64,000 nucleotides of DNA from Ascarosepion bandense (GCA_037127315.1 JBBBDQ010000330.1:5463501-5527500), one strand, 5' to 3'. Numbered from the stretch's first letter, positions 10,681 to 22,284 are shown. A program made the numbers and translations. Notes: a model not told the origin generated them from the letters alone.

Positions 10681-12060
10681 CTGCAACTCAGACTATTAAG
10701 TTTCAGTTTTCAGTACACCATCATCAGGCAGTGAAATGTGTTTCATTCACTGGGTCATATATATATTGATGAGGAAATTTAAAATAACAAAATTAAAATA
10801 AAAAATAAAAAATGCCACCATATTAGAAAATTATAGCGGAGTGGGAGGTTATTGAATTTTAAAATAATTGTGAGTGTAAACCAGTGAATATTGGGGCAAA
10901 GTGGAGTGATATATACCAAATAGGATGTGTCAATTATTTAAATAATAGAACAAAACTATAACTAATGTATTAGTAAGTGGCAATTTTATTACATTGGTTT
11001 AATAAGTTAGTTTTTGGAAATTTAATGATATGGATTTTTTCTTGTAAGTAAAGAAAACATATTTCATGTAATGATTTACATGTTCTAGCTTTTGTTAATA
11101 TCTTTAATTTTACTGTAGAACTTATTTGCATCTTTCAATCGCCAATAATATTTGAAGAGAGAAGTTGAGTTACTATTTCACTATTAGAGGATATTTTATG
11201 GTGATAAAATTGAGCCTTAAGAGTGTTTTTAGTACTTCCAATATAATGTTTAAGGTTTAGATTTTCTGTAGTGGAGATGGTAGCTTGGTATACTATGGAA
11301 TTTTGAAGAGGATATTTGTTTGGATTATGGCAATTGCAAGTATTAGTATTATTGTCATCATTTATAATAGGTTGGTTATGATTGTTAATTTTGCTATATT
11401 GTTTTAAGATTTTATTATGTTTTTTTATTATCATTTCAAGATTATTGCAGCTGTAACTAAGTTTCAGTGTATTCTTATTAAAAATGTAGTTAAGGGCGTT
11501 ATTAGTTGGGAAGTGTTTCTGAACTAGCTTAAGGAATTTATTGCTTAATTTAGTACCAACATTTGGATAAATGGTGATGTCTACCAAATTATTTTTCTAT
11601 TTCTACTAAGTTTGGTATTATTAATTTGCTTATATTTAATGCCATTGCATTTATAACCTCTGTTTTTAGGGCAGTATTGGAGTACTGACTGTGTTTGTAA
11701 AAAATATTTCCAGTTGAGAAATTGTTTATACTGTGTTCAACACAATGTGGTATATATTTAATAATAGACATTGGGTGATTTGATTTAGGATGTACATAGA
11801 TAGGGTTAGCATTATATTTTATGTGGGGGAGTATGCATTAACTAAATCTAGGGTAACCTCTAATATGTTAACTTTTTTAGGTTAGTTTGTATTATTAATT
11901 TATGACTAGATTTTTTCATTAGGCTATGTATGAATTCTACTTTATAGTTTGTAGAATTATGGACAATCATGAGATCATCATCTCTATTAACTTCTATGTT
12001 AAGCCGTTTAACTTAGAAGTAAAATCCAAAATAGGGCAAATATTTTTTAAATTAATAAAC
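10681..12060 (-). pseudogene. Penelope-like element relic: RT end and GIY-YIG endonuclease
   Basis: Minus strand. From about 11590 down the frame gives K-F-L-K-L-V-Q-K-H-F-P, then F-N-K-N-T-L-K-L-S-Y-S-C, the conserved block at the end of the Penelope-like reverse transcriptase. Next comes a C-N-C cysteine cluster (near 11325), V-Y-Q-A-T-I (near 11290) and H-Y-I-G-S-T-K-N-T (near 11240), the GIY-YIG endonuclease entry motif. The frame from 11587 to 11135 is open for 150 codons. The upstream part (11589-12060) is frameshifted, and the endonuclease breaks off after about 40 residues. About 0.4 kb downstream, CUGAUGA (10727-10721) and GAAA words occur where PLEs carry hammerhead motifs, but stem II is poor. 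PLEs copy RNA and insert with their endonuclease; this copy is inactive. Confidence 0.75.
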
Positions 12061-12182
12061 ACTTCACAAAAAACTTAGAATGAAACAAAATTTTCAGTAG
12101 GAATTCAATCAATAAATTATAAAGAAAAAAATGATTCTGAAGAAATAGACATAAGGCCATAAATTACTAGTAATTTGGTAAG

Positions 12183-12489
12183 GATGTGCATTGTGGTGCA
12201 TTGGATATCGACTTGGAACGAGAAATCGGGGAGCCAAGTTCAAATTCCAGCTGAATTCATTGCTTTCACTTATGCTCAAATACTCTTGGGAAATGTATTA
12301 ATCCGTCTATTCCTTCCAGTTATGGGTTAAATAACAGGACAGATTGGGTTCTATAGCTTTGGTTGGCAACCAATCTACCGCAGAAAGTAATGGTAACCTA
12401 CTGCAGGATAATCTTCTGCCCAGTCAGTCATGTCTCTTTTTGAGACATGATCGCCCAAGCATGTATCATGTATGGCACTTAACTGACTG
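12183..12489 (+). mobile_element. Major tRNA-derived SINE, full length
   Basis: Complete head-to-tail copy from GATGTGCATTGTGGTGCATT to the closing ACTGACTG. It lies between two opposed PLE relics. Confidence 0.9.
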
Positions 12490-12494
12490 GCATA

Positions 12495-13175
12495 AAAAAA
12501 CAAAATGCCATGAACTTAAATAATAACGTACAGCATAACATCACTAATAAAGAATGTAATTGTAAGGACAAAAAACAAATGCCACTTAATGCACTTAGTA
12601 AAACAGAAGGGGTTATTTACAAAGTAGAGGTACATGATACACATGGACAAAGAAAAACATTTGGGGTCTACAAAAGGAAATTTAAAAAAACAGATGGAAT
12701 AATAACAAATCTACATTGAAGCTTGAAAAACTTAAAAACTGTACAACACTGGTTAGCCACATGTGGAAATTAAAACTGAAAAATGTAAAAGACCCTGATA
12801 TAACATGGAGTATAGTAAAAGAAAAAAAAGCCAAAACTTACAGTGGTAATGATGTTTGCAGATTGTACCAAAAAGAAAAGTTAGCCATTATGTTATTTCC
12901 AGAACAAAAAAAAAAATTACTGAATGAAAGATCAGAAGTAATGTCCAGATGTAATCACACTTATAGATACATATTAGGATCATACATACCTGGATGAGTG
13001 TTTTAAGATTCTTAAGTAACTTCTCCCTAATTTTGAAGATTTTTGGTTGTTTCAAAATTCTAGTTGTGCATCCCTGTTATACATTTGAAAAGCATTGGAA
13101 AATCAGTTGTTATAAATTGCCTGAAGATACTGAAAGGTTAAACCTAGGCTGCTGAAATAACTCATTTCCAAATTA
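12495..13175 (+). pseudogene. Penelope-like GIY-YIG endonuclease relic
   Basis: Plus-strand frames encode the C-terminal endonuclease region of a PLE. Residue blocks in order: E-C-N-C-K-D-K (cysteine cluster, 12551 on), G-V-I-Y-K-V-E-V, a degraded Y-x-G region at K-T-F-G-V-Y (12650-12670), then after a frameshift L-V-S-H-M-W-K-L-K, I-T-W-S-I-V, and the terminal K-K-K-L-L-N-E-R-S-E-V-M-S-R-C-N-H. The same terminal block appears on the minus strand at 60120-60200. Two open pieces (12510-12719 and 12716-12997) overlap in different frames, so at least one frameshift is fixed. A CCTGAAGATACTGAAAGG word at 13120 may be part of the 3' terminal repeat. The reverse transcriptase is missing. Confidence 0.75.
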
Positions 13176-14650
13176 AATATAGGTACCTCCACTCATTTTC
13201 AATACTTAAGTTCTAGATTGAATTTTTAAAAATAAGTTTTTTTGAAGCTTTAATTTTAGCTTAATTAAAAACTAAATGATTGAATTTACCATTTCCAGTA
13301 AGCAAAATACTCTGGTGAATTTCAAACAGAAATTATACTGATTGGGATCTAAATTTTGAGATTTAAAATTTTTTTCCAGTTTTTTGGCTATTTTTGAGCA
13401 ATTGACACATTTGTAAACAAAAGTTCATTCTCGGTTTTAAAAATCTTGTAAAAATAAAATATTAATCTGTGACATGTTATTTTTGGAAAATTAGCAAATT
13501 TAAAGTTAAATTAATCTGATTTGGAACAAATATTACTTCTATGTGGCATGAATTTTAGAATAAAAATATTTTTAACTCATGTAGGTCTGATATTGCTGAA
13601 CTTTCAAGTAGGTGATAATAGCCTGTCATCAATCATTTAACAGTTCTGTTAAGCATGGTTGATCAGAATTGATATAAATTTATGAAATTGAAGTGAACGT
13701 TTCATAAGGGAAACAACACTTAAAACACATGACCTTTCAATAATATGGCCTACCATAAAAAAACAAAACAGAAAAAGACATATCTATACAAAAATGTTTT
13801 AACTATTTTAAAAATCTTGGTGCATGAAAATTTGTATTAACCTTTTGAATTTTTGATTAGTAAATTATATTCTTCACTTATTGACTTAATAATCTAATTG
13901 GAATGATGACTGAAAGAAATTTTAAAAGATTTTCGAAACTATGAATTATTACAATTAAAAAATAAAAATGACAACAATTCTTGAAAAAATTCATTGGAAA
14001 TTTTTTCTCTTCAGAATATGATATTCTTAGTATATATTGTTTCTAAAAGCAATTAAGTTTAAATAAAAAATAGCATTGTTTCATTTCATTTTTGTTTTCA
14101 CTATTTGGAGCAGATTTTCTGAAAAGGAGCAACTGTAAGAAAAAAGAAAAATAGGTGCTTTACATTCTGCAACAATTAATAAAACAAAAGTTCTGTGACA
14201 GTATTCAATTTTTAGAAATTTAAAGAAATTAATTGAAGGGCGGGGTAACATATGTATAAAAAAAAGAAATATATATTTTTTACCAAGATTTTATAAAAAT
14301 AATGATTACTGTCATTTCTGAATGAGTCCTGAAAGTTTCATCAAAATCCGACCATATTTGATTTTTGTAAGAATTTCCAAATTGATGTGTTTTTCACTAG
14401 CAAAAAAGCAAGTTGTTTTTTTTTTAATATTACATTTGCTGTAGTAAACTCTTGTAAAAATCCCTTCACTCACTGATGAGAAAAAAAAAACAAATGTTTA
14501 AACAAAATTTCAAACATGTTAGAAATGATTAAAAAATTTAATGAAAATAGTTTGATCTTTCCTTTTAATAATAAGAAACATTTTGACGATTATTTGTTTA
14601 TATTAAGTTTGGGACCTTTTAACATCATGCTATGTTGTTTTTTCAAAAGC
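13176..14650. repeat. 1.5-kb AT-rich non-coding repeat, copy 1
   Basis: Colinear with 15619-17110: shared words include AGTAAGCAAAATACTCTGGTG (in part) at 13300 and 15740, ACAGAAATTAT, TTACCAAGATTTT at 14281 and 16727, and CATCAAAATCCGAC at 14340 and 16801. No protein is visible in either copy. Its end is cut by the SINE at 14652. The opening word AGGTACCTCCACTCATTTT is also found inverted near 35310. Confidence 0.75.
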
Positions 14651-14651
14651 T

Positions 14652-14958
14652 GATGTGCGTTGTGGTGCATTGGATATCAGCTCGGAACAAGAAATCGGGG
14701 AGCCGAGTTCGAATTCTAGCTGAATTCATTGCATTCATTTATGTGCAAATACCCTTGGGAAAGGTATTAATCTGTCTATTCCTTCCAGTTATGGGTTAAA
14801 TAACAGGACAAATTGGGTTCTATAGCATGGGTCGGCAACCAGTCTACTGCAGAAAGCAATGGCAACCTACTGCAGGATAATCTTCTGCCCAGTCAGTCAT
14901 GTCTTTTTCGAGACATGATCGCCCAAGCGTGTATCACGTATGGCACTTAACTGACTGA
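14652..14958 (+). mobile_element. Major tRNA-derived SINE, full length
   Basis: Complete copy, inserted at the 3' end of the 1.5-kb repeat copy 1. Tail hairpin CATGTCTT/GAGACATG and closing CAGTCAGT/ACTGACTG are both present. Confidence 0.9.
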
Positions 14959-14998
14959 TACTACATACACACACACATATCCGATAATATATATATTA

Positions 14999-15235
14999 CA
15001 GAAAGTTATGAAGATTATTGAAATGGAATTAGCAACTGGAATATTTAATTTATTTGTTTCAAGATTACTTATAATCAGTATTCGTATTTGTGTAGATATT
15101 CTGTTTTTTATTAAACAATAAAAGCAGCACGTTTATCGATATTTCTGTTTAATAAAAACAGTATATTTATAGATATATTTTCTGCTGGTCTGATTATTTA
15201 TGAGAAATTTTGTTTGGAAATTTTGTTTTGGAACC
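14999..15235. repeat. Short repeat related to 15416-15530
   Basis: GAAATGGAATTAGCAACTGG and ATTTAATTTATTTGTTTCAAG words recur at 15436-15478 in direct orientation, as does TAGATATTCTGTTT. It probably represents the leading part of the long repeat unit. Confidence 0.6.
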
Positions 15236-15415
15236 TGCCACCCCTAACAACATAGGTAAAGCCACCTATTGATCTGGTGCATCTTAGGCCACTTGACCAT
15301 GAATGATTTCACATTTCAAACAAAGTCAAATCAAGTCTTATATACACAATTTTCAATGTCAAGTAAATAATCATCTCTGCTCTGAAATGTATCGTAACAT
15401 AAACAGACAGTTATG

Positions 15416-15553
15416 GAAAGTTCCGGAGATTAATGAAATGGAAATAACAACTAACTTATTTAATTTATTTGTTTGAAGTTTATTTTTAATCCATACTTGT
15501 ATTTGAGTAGATATTCTGTTTGTAATGAAACAGTGTGTGTGTGTGTGTGTGTG

Positions 15554-15594
<41 letters not shown>

Positions 15595-17460
15595 CTAGCA
15601 GCCTGATTATTTGAATAGGTACCGCCACTCATTTTTGTTACTTAACTTTGAAATTGAATTTTTAAAAATAAGAAGTTTTCTTGAAACTTTTATTTTAGTT
15701 TTAATTGAAAGCTAAATGATTAAATTTACTACTTCTAGTAAGCAAAATACTCTGGTGTATTTCAAACAGAAATTATTTGATTGGAATCTAAAAACATGTA
15801 ATTTTTTTTTTTTAATTTTTCAGACATGTTTTAAGTGATCAACAAATTTGTAAACAAAAGTTAATTCTTGGTTTTAAAAATCTTGCAAAAATAAAATATA
15901 CATCTCTAACATGTTATTTTTTAAAAATTAGGAAATTTAAAGTTCAATTAATCTGATTTATGCAAGTATTACTTATTTATAGCATGAAATTTACAATGAA
16001 ACTATTTCTTAAACCATGTTGATCTTTCTGACCTTTCCCCCATATATTTGAAATGTGATGAAACCAGACAGATGCGAGATAAGTGTATGGCGATCGGAAT
16101 TGACAGAATTGTCTAAATTTTTTCCTGTAAGGGGAAGAAACCGTGAAGCACATTACCTTTTAATGTACACTTAGAAAAATTACTATTTTTATAGTAATTT
16201 TTCTAATAAACTTAAAATGCACAAAAAAAAAAAATTAAAATTAAAAAAATACAAAGGCACAACAATTTGTATTTAAACTTTTCAATTTTCGATTAATAAA
16301 TTATAGTTTTCACCTAATAACCAATAAATCTTTGGAGTATTTTAAAAATATTTTTGAAACATTTTAAATTATTATAATTAAAAAAAATTGAAAACAATTG
16401 TTTAAAAATTTCATTATTAATCCCCCCCCAATTTTTTTCTTTATGCTATAAGTTACTATAATGCCCTTATTTATTAAAGCAATTAAAAGCTTATCTAATT
16501 AAATAATGTCATTGTCATAGTTTTATTGCATTTTTTTATTTTACTATTGGAAGCAGATTTTCGGAAATAAAGGCAAAATGTTTGAAAAAAACTTTAGATG
16601 ATTTTACAATACATCCCCAATGAGTACTGCGTTTAAAACCAATTTTCTAGACAAAATTTAATTTCTTAAATAAACTTTCATGAATTTTACGTGGAGCGTG
16701 GGATAACAGACGTAAAAAATATATATTTTTTACCAAGATTTTTTAAAGTAATAATTTCAAAAATAATTTCATTCATTTGTGAAAAAGTCCTGCAAATTTC
16801 ATCAAAATCCGACAATTATTTGATTTTGCAAGAATTTCTAAAATAACGTGTTTTTTTCACCGGTACAAAAACTGAGTTACATAATCCATAATAAAACTCT
16901 CATAACGATTTGGGTACCCGCTAAGTAATGTCAAAACAAGATTTTTTTTACCAAAAATTAGAACGTGTTAAAGAATTTGAAAAAAATATTTAAAAAAAAA
17001 AATACTTTCTTTCCTCTTCTCAATAAAATAACATGTTGATGGAAAAAAAACAAAAAACAAACTTTGTTTAAGTTTTGGGCTTTTTTCTTCATATGCCATT
17101 CATGCTGTTTTTTGTCAGCGATGTAGTAGATTTAAAGACGCACCAGATCAATTGGTGGCTTCCCATGTATGAATAAATTTTCCGCGAACGCTGATACTGG
17201 GTTTTTGAATATAATTTTCAATAATACATAACAAATTAATTATTTGATTTTTTAAAAAATTTCTTTAAAAACTTAATAACTTTCTACGATTTTGTTAGAC
17301 ATTATCAACATAATGCATTTATTTCCTTTAAAATTTGTTTTTACAATTTATTTGTTACTTTCCTTATAAAACCCCAAAAAATTTAAAAAACAAAAACCAC
17401 TTTTTAAACATTATTATTGAAAATGAGTAGCTCAGTAAGTGGTACCTAAAGGTACCCCCC
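15416..17460. repeat. AT-rich non-coding repeat, copy 2
   Basis: Leading part 15416-15530, a GT/TA microsatellite (15535-15592), then the long block 15619-17110 matching 13176-14650. A GGTACCTAAAGGTACCCCCC word closes it at 17441-17460. A GATCAATTGGTGGCTTCCC word near 17146 is the inverted counterpart of a word near 15262. No coding capacity. Confidence 0.65.
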
Positions 17461-18149
17461 AAAGTCCAGCAGAACAAAAATAATTCTGAGGTATACTTAA
17501 ACTTTAAGTATTATTATTACTTTAAGTAATTAAGTAATTATTACTTTAGTTTTTGTTGCTATGCTGGCGACAAGAGATCATTCATTTAAATTTATAAAAA
17601 AGTCTAAATTTTAGACTTTTTAAGTCTCTAAAATGAGATACTTAAAATTTCCATTTGAAATACTAAATTTACAAAATATGTTTTTTAAACATTAAAAAAT
17701 AAAAAATACAGGAGTCATACAAAAAAAAATGACTTAGGGCGCGTTCTTTTCCTGTTTCTCCCTAAAAAGGTTAGTCTTTCTTCTCTTTAACACATGTCCA
17801 TTTCCCTTTCATTCAAGTTGTGTGTTGGTTTGCGTGTACACATTTAATTCACTGACTTATAACCACACACGCACACACACACACAAAAGAAAATACAAAA
17901 ATGTGACAGATAAACAATCAGCTCTTAAAAAAACAAACAAAATAGGACAATGTTATTGTTAGCACACAGCGGACAAAATCTCGCCTCTTGTCCCAAAACT
18001 ACTAAAGTTTTAAAAGTGAACAACATTTGTTTCAAAATTCAAATAATTTTCATTCAAATTTTGAAAAATATATAAAATATTTGACAGAAATTGTTTTTAA
18101 ATTTAGAGGTTGCATCGGTTATGAATTTCTCATTCTATATTTGTTTATA
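17461..18149. other. No supported feature
   Basis: AT-rich with short internal repeats (TAAGTAATTA words at 17520-17545) and a CA tract at 17865-17884. Confidence 0.4.
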
Positions 18150-18300
18150 TTTTTGAGATGAGGTATGAGGTATTATATTTGAGATGTATTATTCACTTAG
18201 TCACTATATTCATTTTTGTTGCTATAATGCACAACGTTTTGGCGGTGTACATTCCGACCTTCTTCAGTTGATTGTAATTTTTTTTAACTGAACATTTTAT
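18150..18300 (-). repeat. CTGAAGA-type retroelement tail
   Basis: Minus strand reads CAACTGAAGAAGGTCGGAAT at 18272-18253, then ACCGCCAAAACGTTGTG; the same tail family as 22640-22800. Confidence 0.5.
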
Positions 18301-18654
18301 TTCCTTCACTGGAGTAGGTTGTTCTAATTCCATGACACATACCTCTTCTGCATGTAAAGTATCAGTTATCTTCCTTTAACTCAACTCTCTAACTTTTTTT
18401 TCCATCTCTACTGTAACCAAGAATTGAACTCATTCTTTGGGTCAAGTCACTGGATCCAACCAACGCTTTTATTGTCATGCGTAACTTTCTGGTTCCCTTC
18501 TTATCCGTTTGTCTGGTTCGCTTTCTATTTGTCTACACATGCACACACATTATCATAGCTACAGGCTACTCACCTCAAAGCTCTGGTGTTTACATCATAT
18601 GACCATGACTCAGCAAAATGAAAACAAGGCACATAATGACTGTGACTTACACAT

Positions 18655-18690
18655 GGGCATATAAAAGCAGCAGTCTAAAGCTAAATTTCT
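18655..18690 (+). promoter_or_regulatory. Possible TATA-box promoter
   Basis: GGGCATATAAAAGCAGCAG at about 18656-18674 is a good TATA-box match in a locally GC-richer stretch. It could drive a host transcript or be the U3/R boundary of an LTR. No terminal repeat was found to settle it. Confidence 0.2.
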
Positions 18691-19015
18691 CAGTAACCGA
18701 CCAGATGGTACCATTCCAGCAACCTGACTGATGTCAACGCCTTCGACCACTATCACTGCTACCACAACTGTCTTTTCAGGACATCAAACAGGTCTTTTCT
18801 TGAATTACTACAACTGCTCTTTTCAGAGCAAGAAAGTCTAACTGTGATATGCACCAGCTCAATGCAGTAACCCAGTATCTTCCAATGTAGAGCCCAGTTC
18901 GACCCAATGGTGACCCAGTGACTTTCAGCATAGTAAATAGTCCAGCTTGATCAGTAGTGACCAGTTCAGTTTGACCTGCCCACGATCTCCAGCATAGCAA
19001 ACCATATTCCAAGAG

Positions 19016-19330
19016 TTAGCAGAGTCTATGCCACCCAGCTGCTGCAATACCCGATGAACCAATACAATCAGTGCAGTATCCTGATTTGACTATCATCTGT
19101 TCCCCAACATGAAAAATCACTTGGCTGGGAATCAGTTTCACAGTGATGATGTCATCTGATGGTAATAATTTTTTTTTTACAGGAGGATCAGTTTTATTTG
19201 ACCAGTCAGGTGTCAGTTTACCTGGAAAAAAAAAAAACAATGTAGTTATTATTAAGAAATTAATGAGATGAATAACAATCTCATGTTTTTGCTTCAAAAG
19301 CGACATGAAGTCACTGGATCTGGACTTCAA
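19016..19330 (-). CDS. Possible exon of unknown gene
   Basis: On the minus strand a T-rich tract ends in CAG at about 19201, a convincing 3' splice-acceptor shape. It is followed by an open frame with balanced composition (G-K-L-T-P-D-W-S-N-K, then L-I-P-S-Q-V-I-F-H-V-G-E-Q) to a stop at 19016. A further open frame follows at 19012-18776. I do not recognise either protein. The stretch is less AT-rich than its surroundings, which is why it is listed, but no donor site, partner exon or conserved domain is visible. It could equally be part of an LTR element. Confidence 0.2.
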   Translation of the reverse strand: MKSRSSDFMSLLKQKHEIVIHLINFLIITTLFFFFPGKLTPDWSNKTDPPVKKKLLPSDDIITVKLIPSQVIFHVGEQMIVKSGYCTDCIGSSGIAAAGWHRLC

Positions 19331-19486
19331 GATCTATGCAGGCAAGATTTCACAGCTTAGCATCATTCCTTCATCGTCAGGCTATGAGCATTTCAGTCAA
19401 CCCTCATATCTATCTACTACAGAAAGCTTGGTCCAGATTGTTCAGGTTTGCTTCTGAACAGACTTGATTACTTATCTTTCATCAAA

Positions 19487-19988
19487 CTAGCAGTATAGCC
19501 CGACGTTGCTCGGGTGTAATAAAAGCTTTAAAACTAATCCATGGTCCTGGAGCTCAGACTCTTTGGACATTGGCACGAAAGACTAAAAACGAATAGTTGT
19601 CTCCAGTTAAAGCGAAACCATAGACTGAAAAAAATGAATGGATGTAAGTTAAATTTTGATTTCCTGGTATCGATATAAAATTTTTTGCACTATTGTAAGA
19701 ACTGCGACCTTGAAACTTCTGAATATTGTTTCTTATGTCTTTGTCTATGAGTGTATCAAATTGGATTAAAATTGGACCACTCCTTCTATAACTCGATTTT
19801 TTCGATTATCGATTTTTGATATTTATTGGGGGTACCTCAACACAAAACCTAGCTAAGAACACTCGCAGACACTTGTAGTACAACTGTGTAAATTTTCAAG
19901 AAAATCGGTTCAGCCGTTTCGGAGCCTATAGGTAATGGATACACACATACACACACAGACACAGTTCCATTCATAAATAAGTTTAGAT
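19487..19988 (+). mobile_element. 0.5-kb LINE-tail-like repeat, copy 2
   Basis: Starts CTAGCAGTATAGCCCGACG and ends CATAAATAAGTTTAGATT. It contains GCACTATTGTAAGAACTGCG, ATTGGGGGTACCTC, and AAAATCGGTTCAGCCGTTTC. This is the best single uninterrupted copy. Confidence 0.75.
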
Positions 19989-20436
19989 TACTATCAATGC
20001 AACTTATCTCTTCATCTATTTGACTACCATATGTCTATCTGGGTTAAGTAATTTGACTGATTTGAGTTTAAAAGTAAATATTATGGCAATGACCTTTACA
20101 AATTTTCTTGAGTTGCCTTTGTCAAAATCAATTCGTGTAATCTTATTCTTTTTCCCATGGTTAAGTGGAATTTTATTTTTAGCTCATTGCATATTGAATC
20201 ATGAGCTTGGACTGGTGGGTCAGCCATATGTTGCCATTATCTTTGTTGAATATTTAATATCTGACCTTGTTTGTCCTTATCTTTTGTGTTTTTTTTTCTT
20301 TTCCCTTTCTGTTAACAATATGTGTAAATAGCAGAATTGGACTTGTTTGTTATTTATAAATATCTTAGAATATAATTCACTTTCTGACAAACTACAAAAA
20401 TAACCTTTGAATTTAATTTATGAAAGTTAATGTTTC

Positions 20437-20615
20437 AGATGATTTTCAAATATAAACAGTGTGGACACAAATGGCAACAGTCTATTTTATGCTTGTCACC
20501 ATTCAGCATTGATCGCTGTATTTCAGATGATTTACATATATAAGTAGTGTGGACACAGATCAACACTGAATGACGACAGTCTGTTTTATGCTTGTTGCCA
20601 TTCAGTCTCTGCAGT
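20437..20615. repeat. Imperfect tandem duplication, unit about 90 bp
   Basis: CAGATGATTTTCAAATATAA with GTGTGGACACAAAT and TTTTATGCTTGTCACCATTC at 20437-20508 is repeated, with substitutions and a small insertion, at 20524-20608. Confidence 0.75.
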
Positions 20616-20744
20616 GTTAATATTTACATATGTTCTACACTGGATATTGGGTACTCTTACCTCAGAAATATAGCATACTCTAAAACTATATTTTATCATT
20701 TATATATTTTTATTTTATTAATTTGACAGATTTTATCACTTTAA

Positions 20745-20960
20745 ATATTATTTTAGTGGATGCCCATATCTGAGTAGACAATGTGTTTAATTATTAGACA
20801 CTGTTTGTTTTTGTCTACTAGCCTGAATATTCAACAGATTTTAATGAAAAATATATGCTCCTTAGCAGGATTCAATCCTGCATCTTCCTGTGTAGGAGAA
20901 ACTTTCATTAGATCCCATGTGCTCTAGATCGACTCAGCCACAAAAGAAACAAAAGCCACT
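20745..20960 (-). mobile_element. tRNA-derived SINE, fourth family
   Basis: Minus-strand tRNA-like head (complement at 20870-20935, with AGCAGGATTCAATCCTGCAT as the box-B region) and a tail containing CTACTCAGATATGGGCATCC in reverse. The tail word is shared with 40437-40665 and 51140-51360. Confidence 0.6.
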
Positions 20961-21025
20961 TCTAATAAATTAATAATAATATTGAAATATATTTGTGAAA
21001 AATAAGTTTATTTTTCATCAGTAGG

Positions 21026-21265
21026 CTAAGAACTTAGTGATGTTTTTGTAAACTTGCAGCCTTTTCTTGGTGCTGAGAAACTTGAAGACACTCTCCTCCA
21101 GTGCTGTTTTGTTGCTCTCAAGTGCACTTTTCCTCTGTTTCTCTTCTCTTCGCTCAAGCCCTCTACATAGTTTTTTGCTGAGGTTGAGAGCAATTGTTCA
21201 CAATGTCCTTCTGAGATCTTGAAGTCCAGGTCCAGGTTTATATTAATTTTTACACATTCCAACAT
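21026..21265 (-). CDS. Hypothetical 79-residue open frame
   Basis: Minus-strand ATG-to-stop frame of 79 codons with mixed hydrophilic composition: an acidic N-terminal L-D-L-D-F-K-I-S region, a central S-T-S-A-K-N-Y-V-E-G-L stretch, then a basic half rich in K and R. No membrane segment, signal peptide or catalytic motif. The phrase coding L-D-F-K-I also occurs on the plus strand near 19318-19336, so it may be part of a repeat. I do not recognise it. Confidence 0.25.
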   Translation of the reverse strand: MLECVKININLDLDFKISEGHCEQLLSTSAKNYVEGLSEEKRNRGKVHLRATKQHWRRVSSSFSAPRKGCKFTKTSLSS

Positions 21266-21400
21266 TTTCTTTTTTTTCCTGATACAATTTTAATATTAAT
21301 GTTTTTATTAAAAATAATTTTTATAATAATAATTGATTTTATTGTAAAATTAGTGGGGTAAAAAGAATCCTATAATTTTGCTTGTTAATTTATTAGTTAA

Positions 21401-21578
21401 CTAGCAGTATAGCCCAGCATTGCTCGGGTGTAATGAAAGCTTTAAAACTAATCCACGATCCTGAAGCTCAAACTCAGCCTAAAGAATATTTGTGAAGTTT
21501 AGTGAAAATCAGATAAAAATTTTGGATTTGTATAAAGGACATACAAACAGATAAACAGACACACACGCAAACATCTCA

Positions 21579-21623
<45 letters not shown>

Positions 21624-22284
21624 TCAGTTAAGTGCCATATGTGATACACGCTTGGGCTGACTGGGCAGAAGATTATCCCGCAGTAGGTTGCCACTGCTTT
21701 CTGCGGTAGACTGGTTGCTGACCAAGGCTATAGAACCCAATCTGTCCTGTTATTTAACCCATAACTGGAAGGAATAGACGGATTAATACCTTTCCCAAGG
21801 GTATTTGCGCGTAAGTGTATACAATGGATTCAACTGGAATTCGAACTCAGCTCACTGGTTTCTTGTTCTGAGCCGATATCCACTGTACCACGACGCACAT
21901 CCATATATATATGTATATATATAATATATATATATATGGATAATATATATATATATATATTATCAATTTTTTGCACTATTGTAAGAACTGCAACCTTGAA
22001 ACTTCTGAATATCGTTTCTTATGTCTTTTTCTATGAGTGTATCAAATTTGATTAAAATCAGACCAATCCTTCTATAACCCAATTTTTTTGATTATTGATT
22101 TTCGATATTTATTGGGGGTACCTCGGCACAAAACCTAGCTAAGAACACTCTCAGACGCTTATAGTACAACTGTGTAAATTTTCAAGAAAATCGGTTCAGC
22201 TGTTTCAGAGTCTATAGGTAACGGATACACACACACACACGCACACACACACACACACAAAGTTCCATTTATAAATAAGTTTAC
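21401..22284 (+). mobile_element. 0.5-kb LINE-tail-like repeat, copy 3, split by a SINE
   Basis: Left part 21401-21580 (CTAGCAGTATAGCCCAGCAT start) and right part from about 21962 (TTTTGCACTATTGTAAGAAC to ATAAATAAGTTTA) together match the other copies. The gap is a TA microsatellite containing a SINE. Copy 4 at 38731 has an uninterrupted TA run at the same internal point. Confidence 0.8.
21621..21902 (-). mobile_element. Major tRNA-derived SINE inside a TA run
   Basis: Minus-strand copy lacking part of the tail hairpin (the CATGTCTC arms are missing near 21657). Flanked on both sides by TA repeats. Confidence 0.85.

Noticed and set aside
20020..20331. 103-residue plus-strand open frame
   Set aside because: No domain, ends in T-rich sequence, no context supporting a gene.
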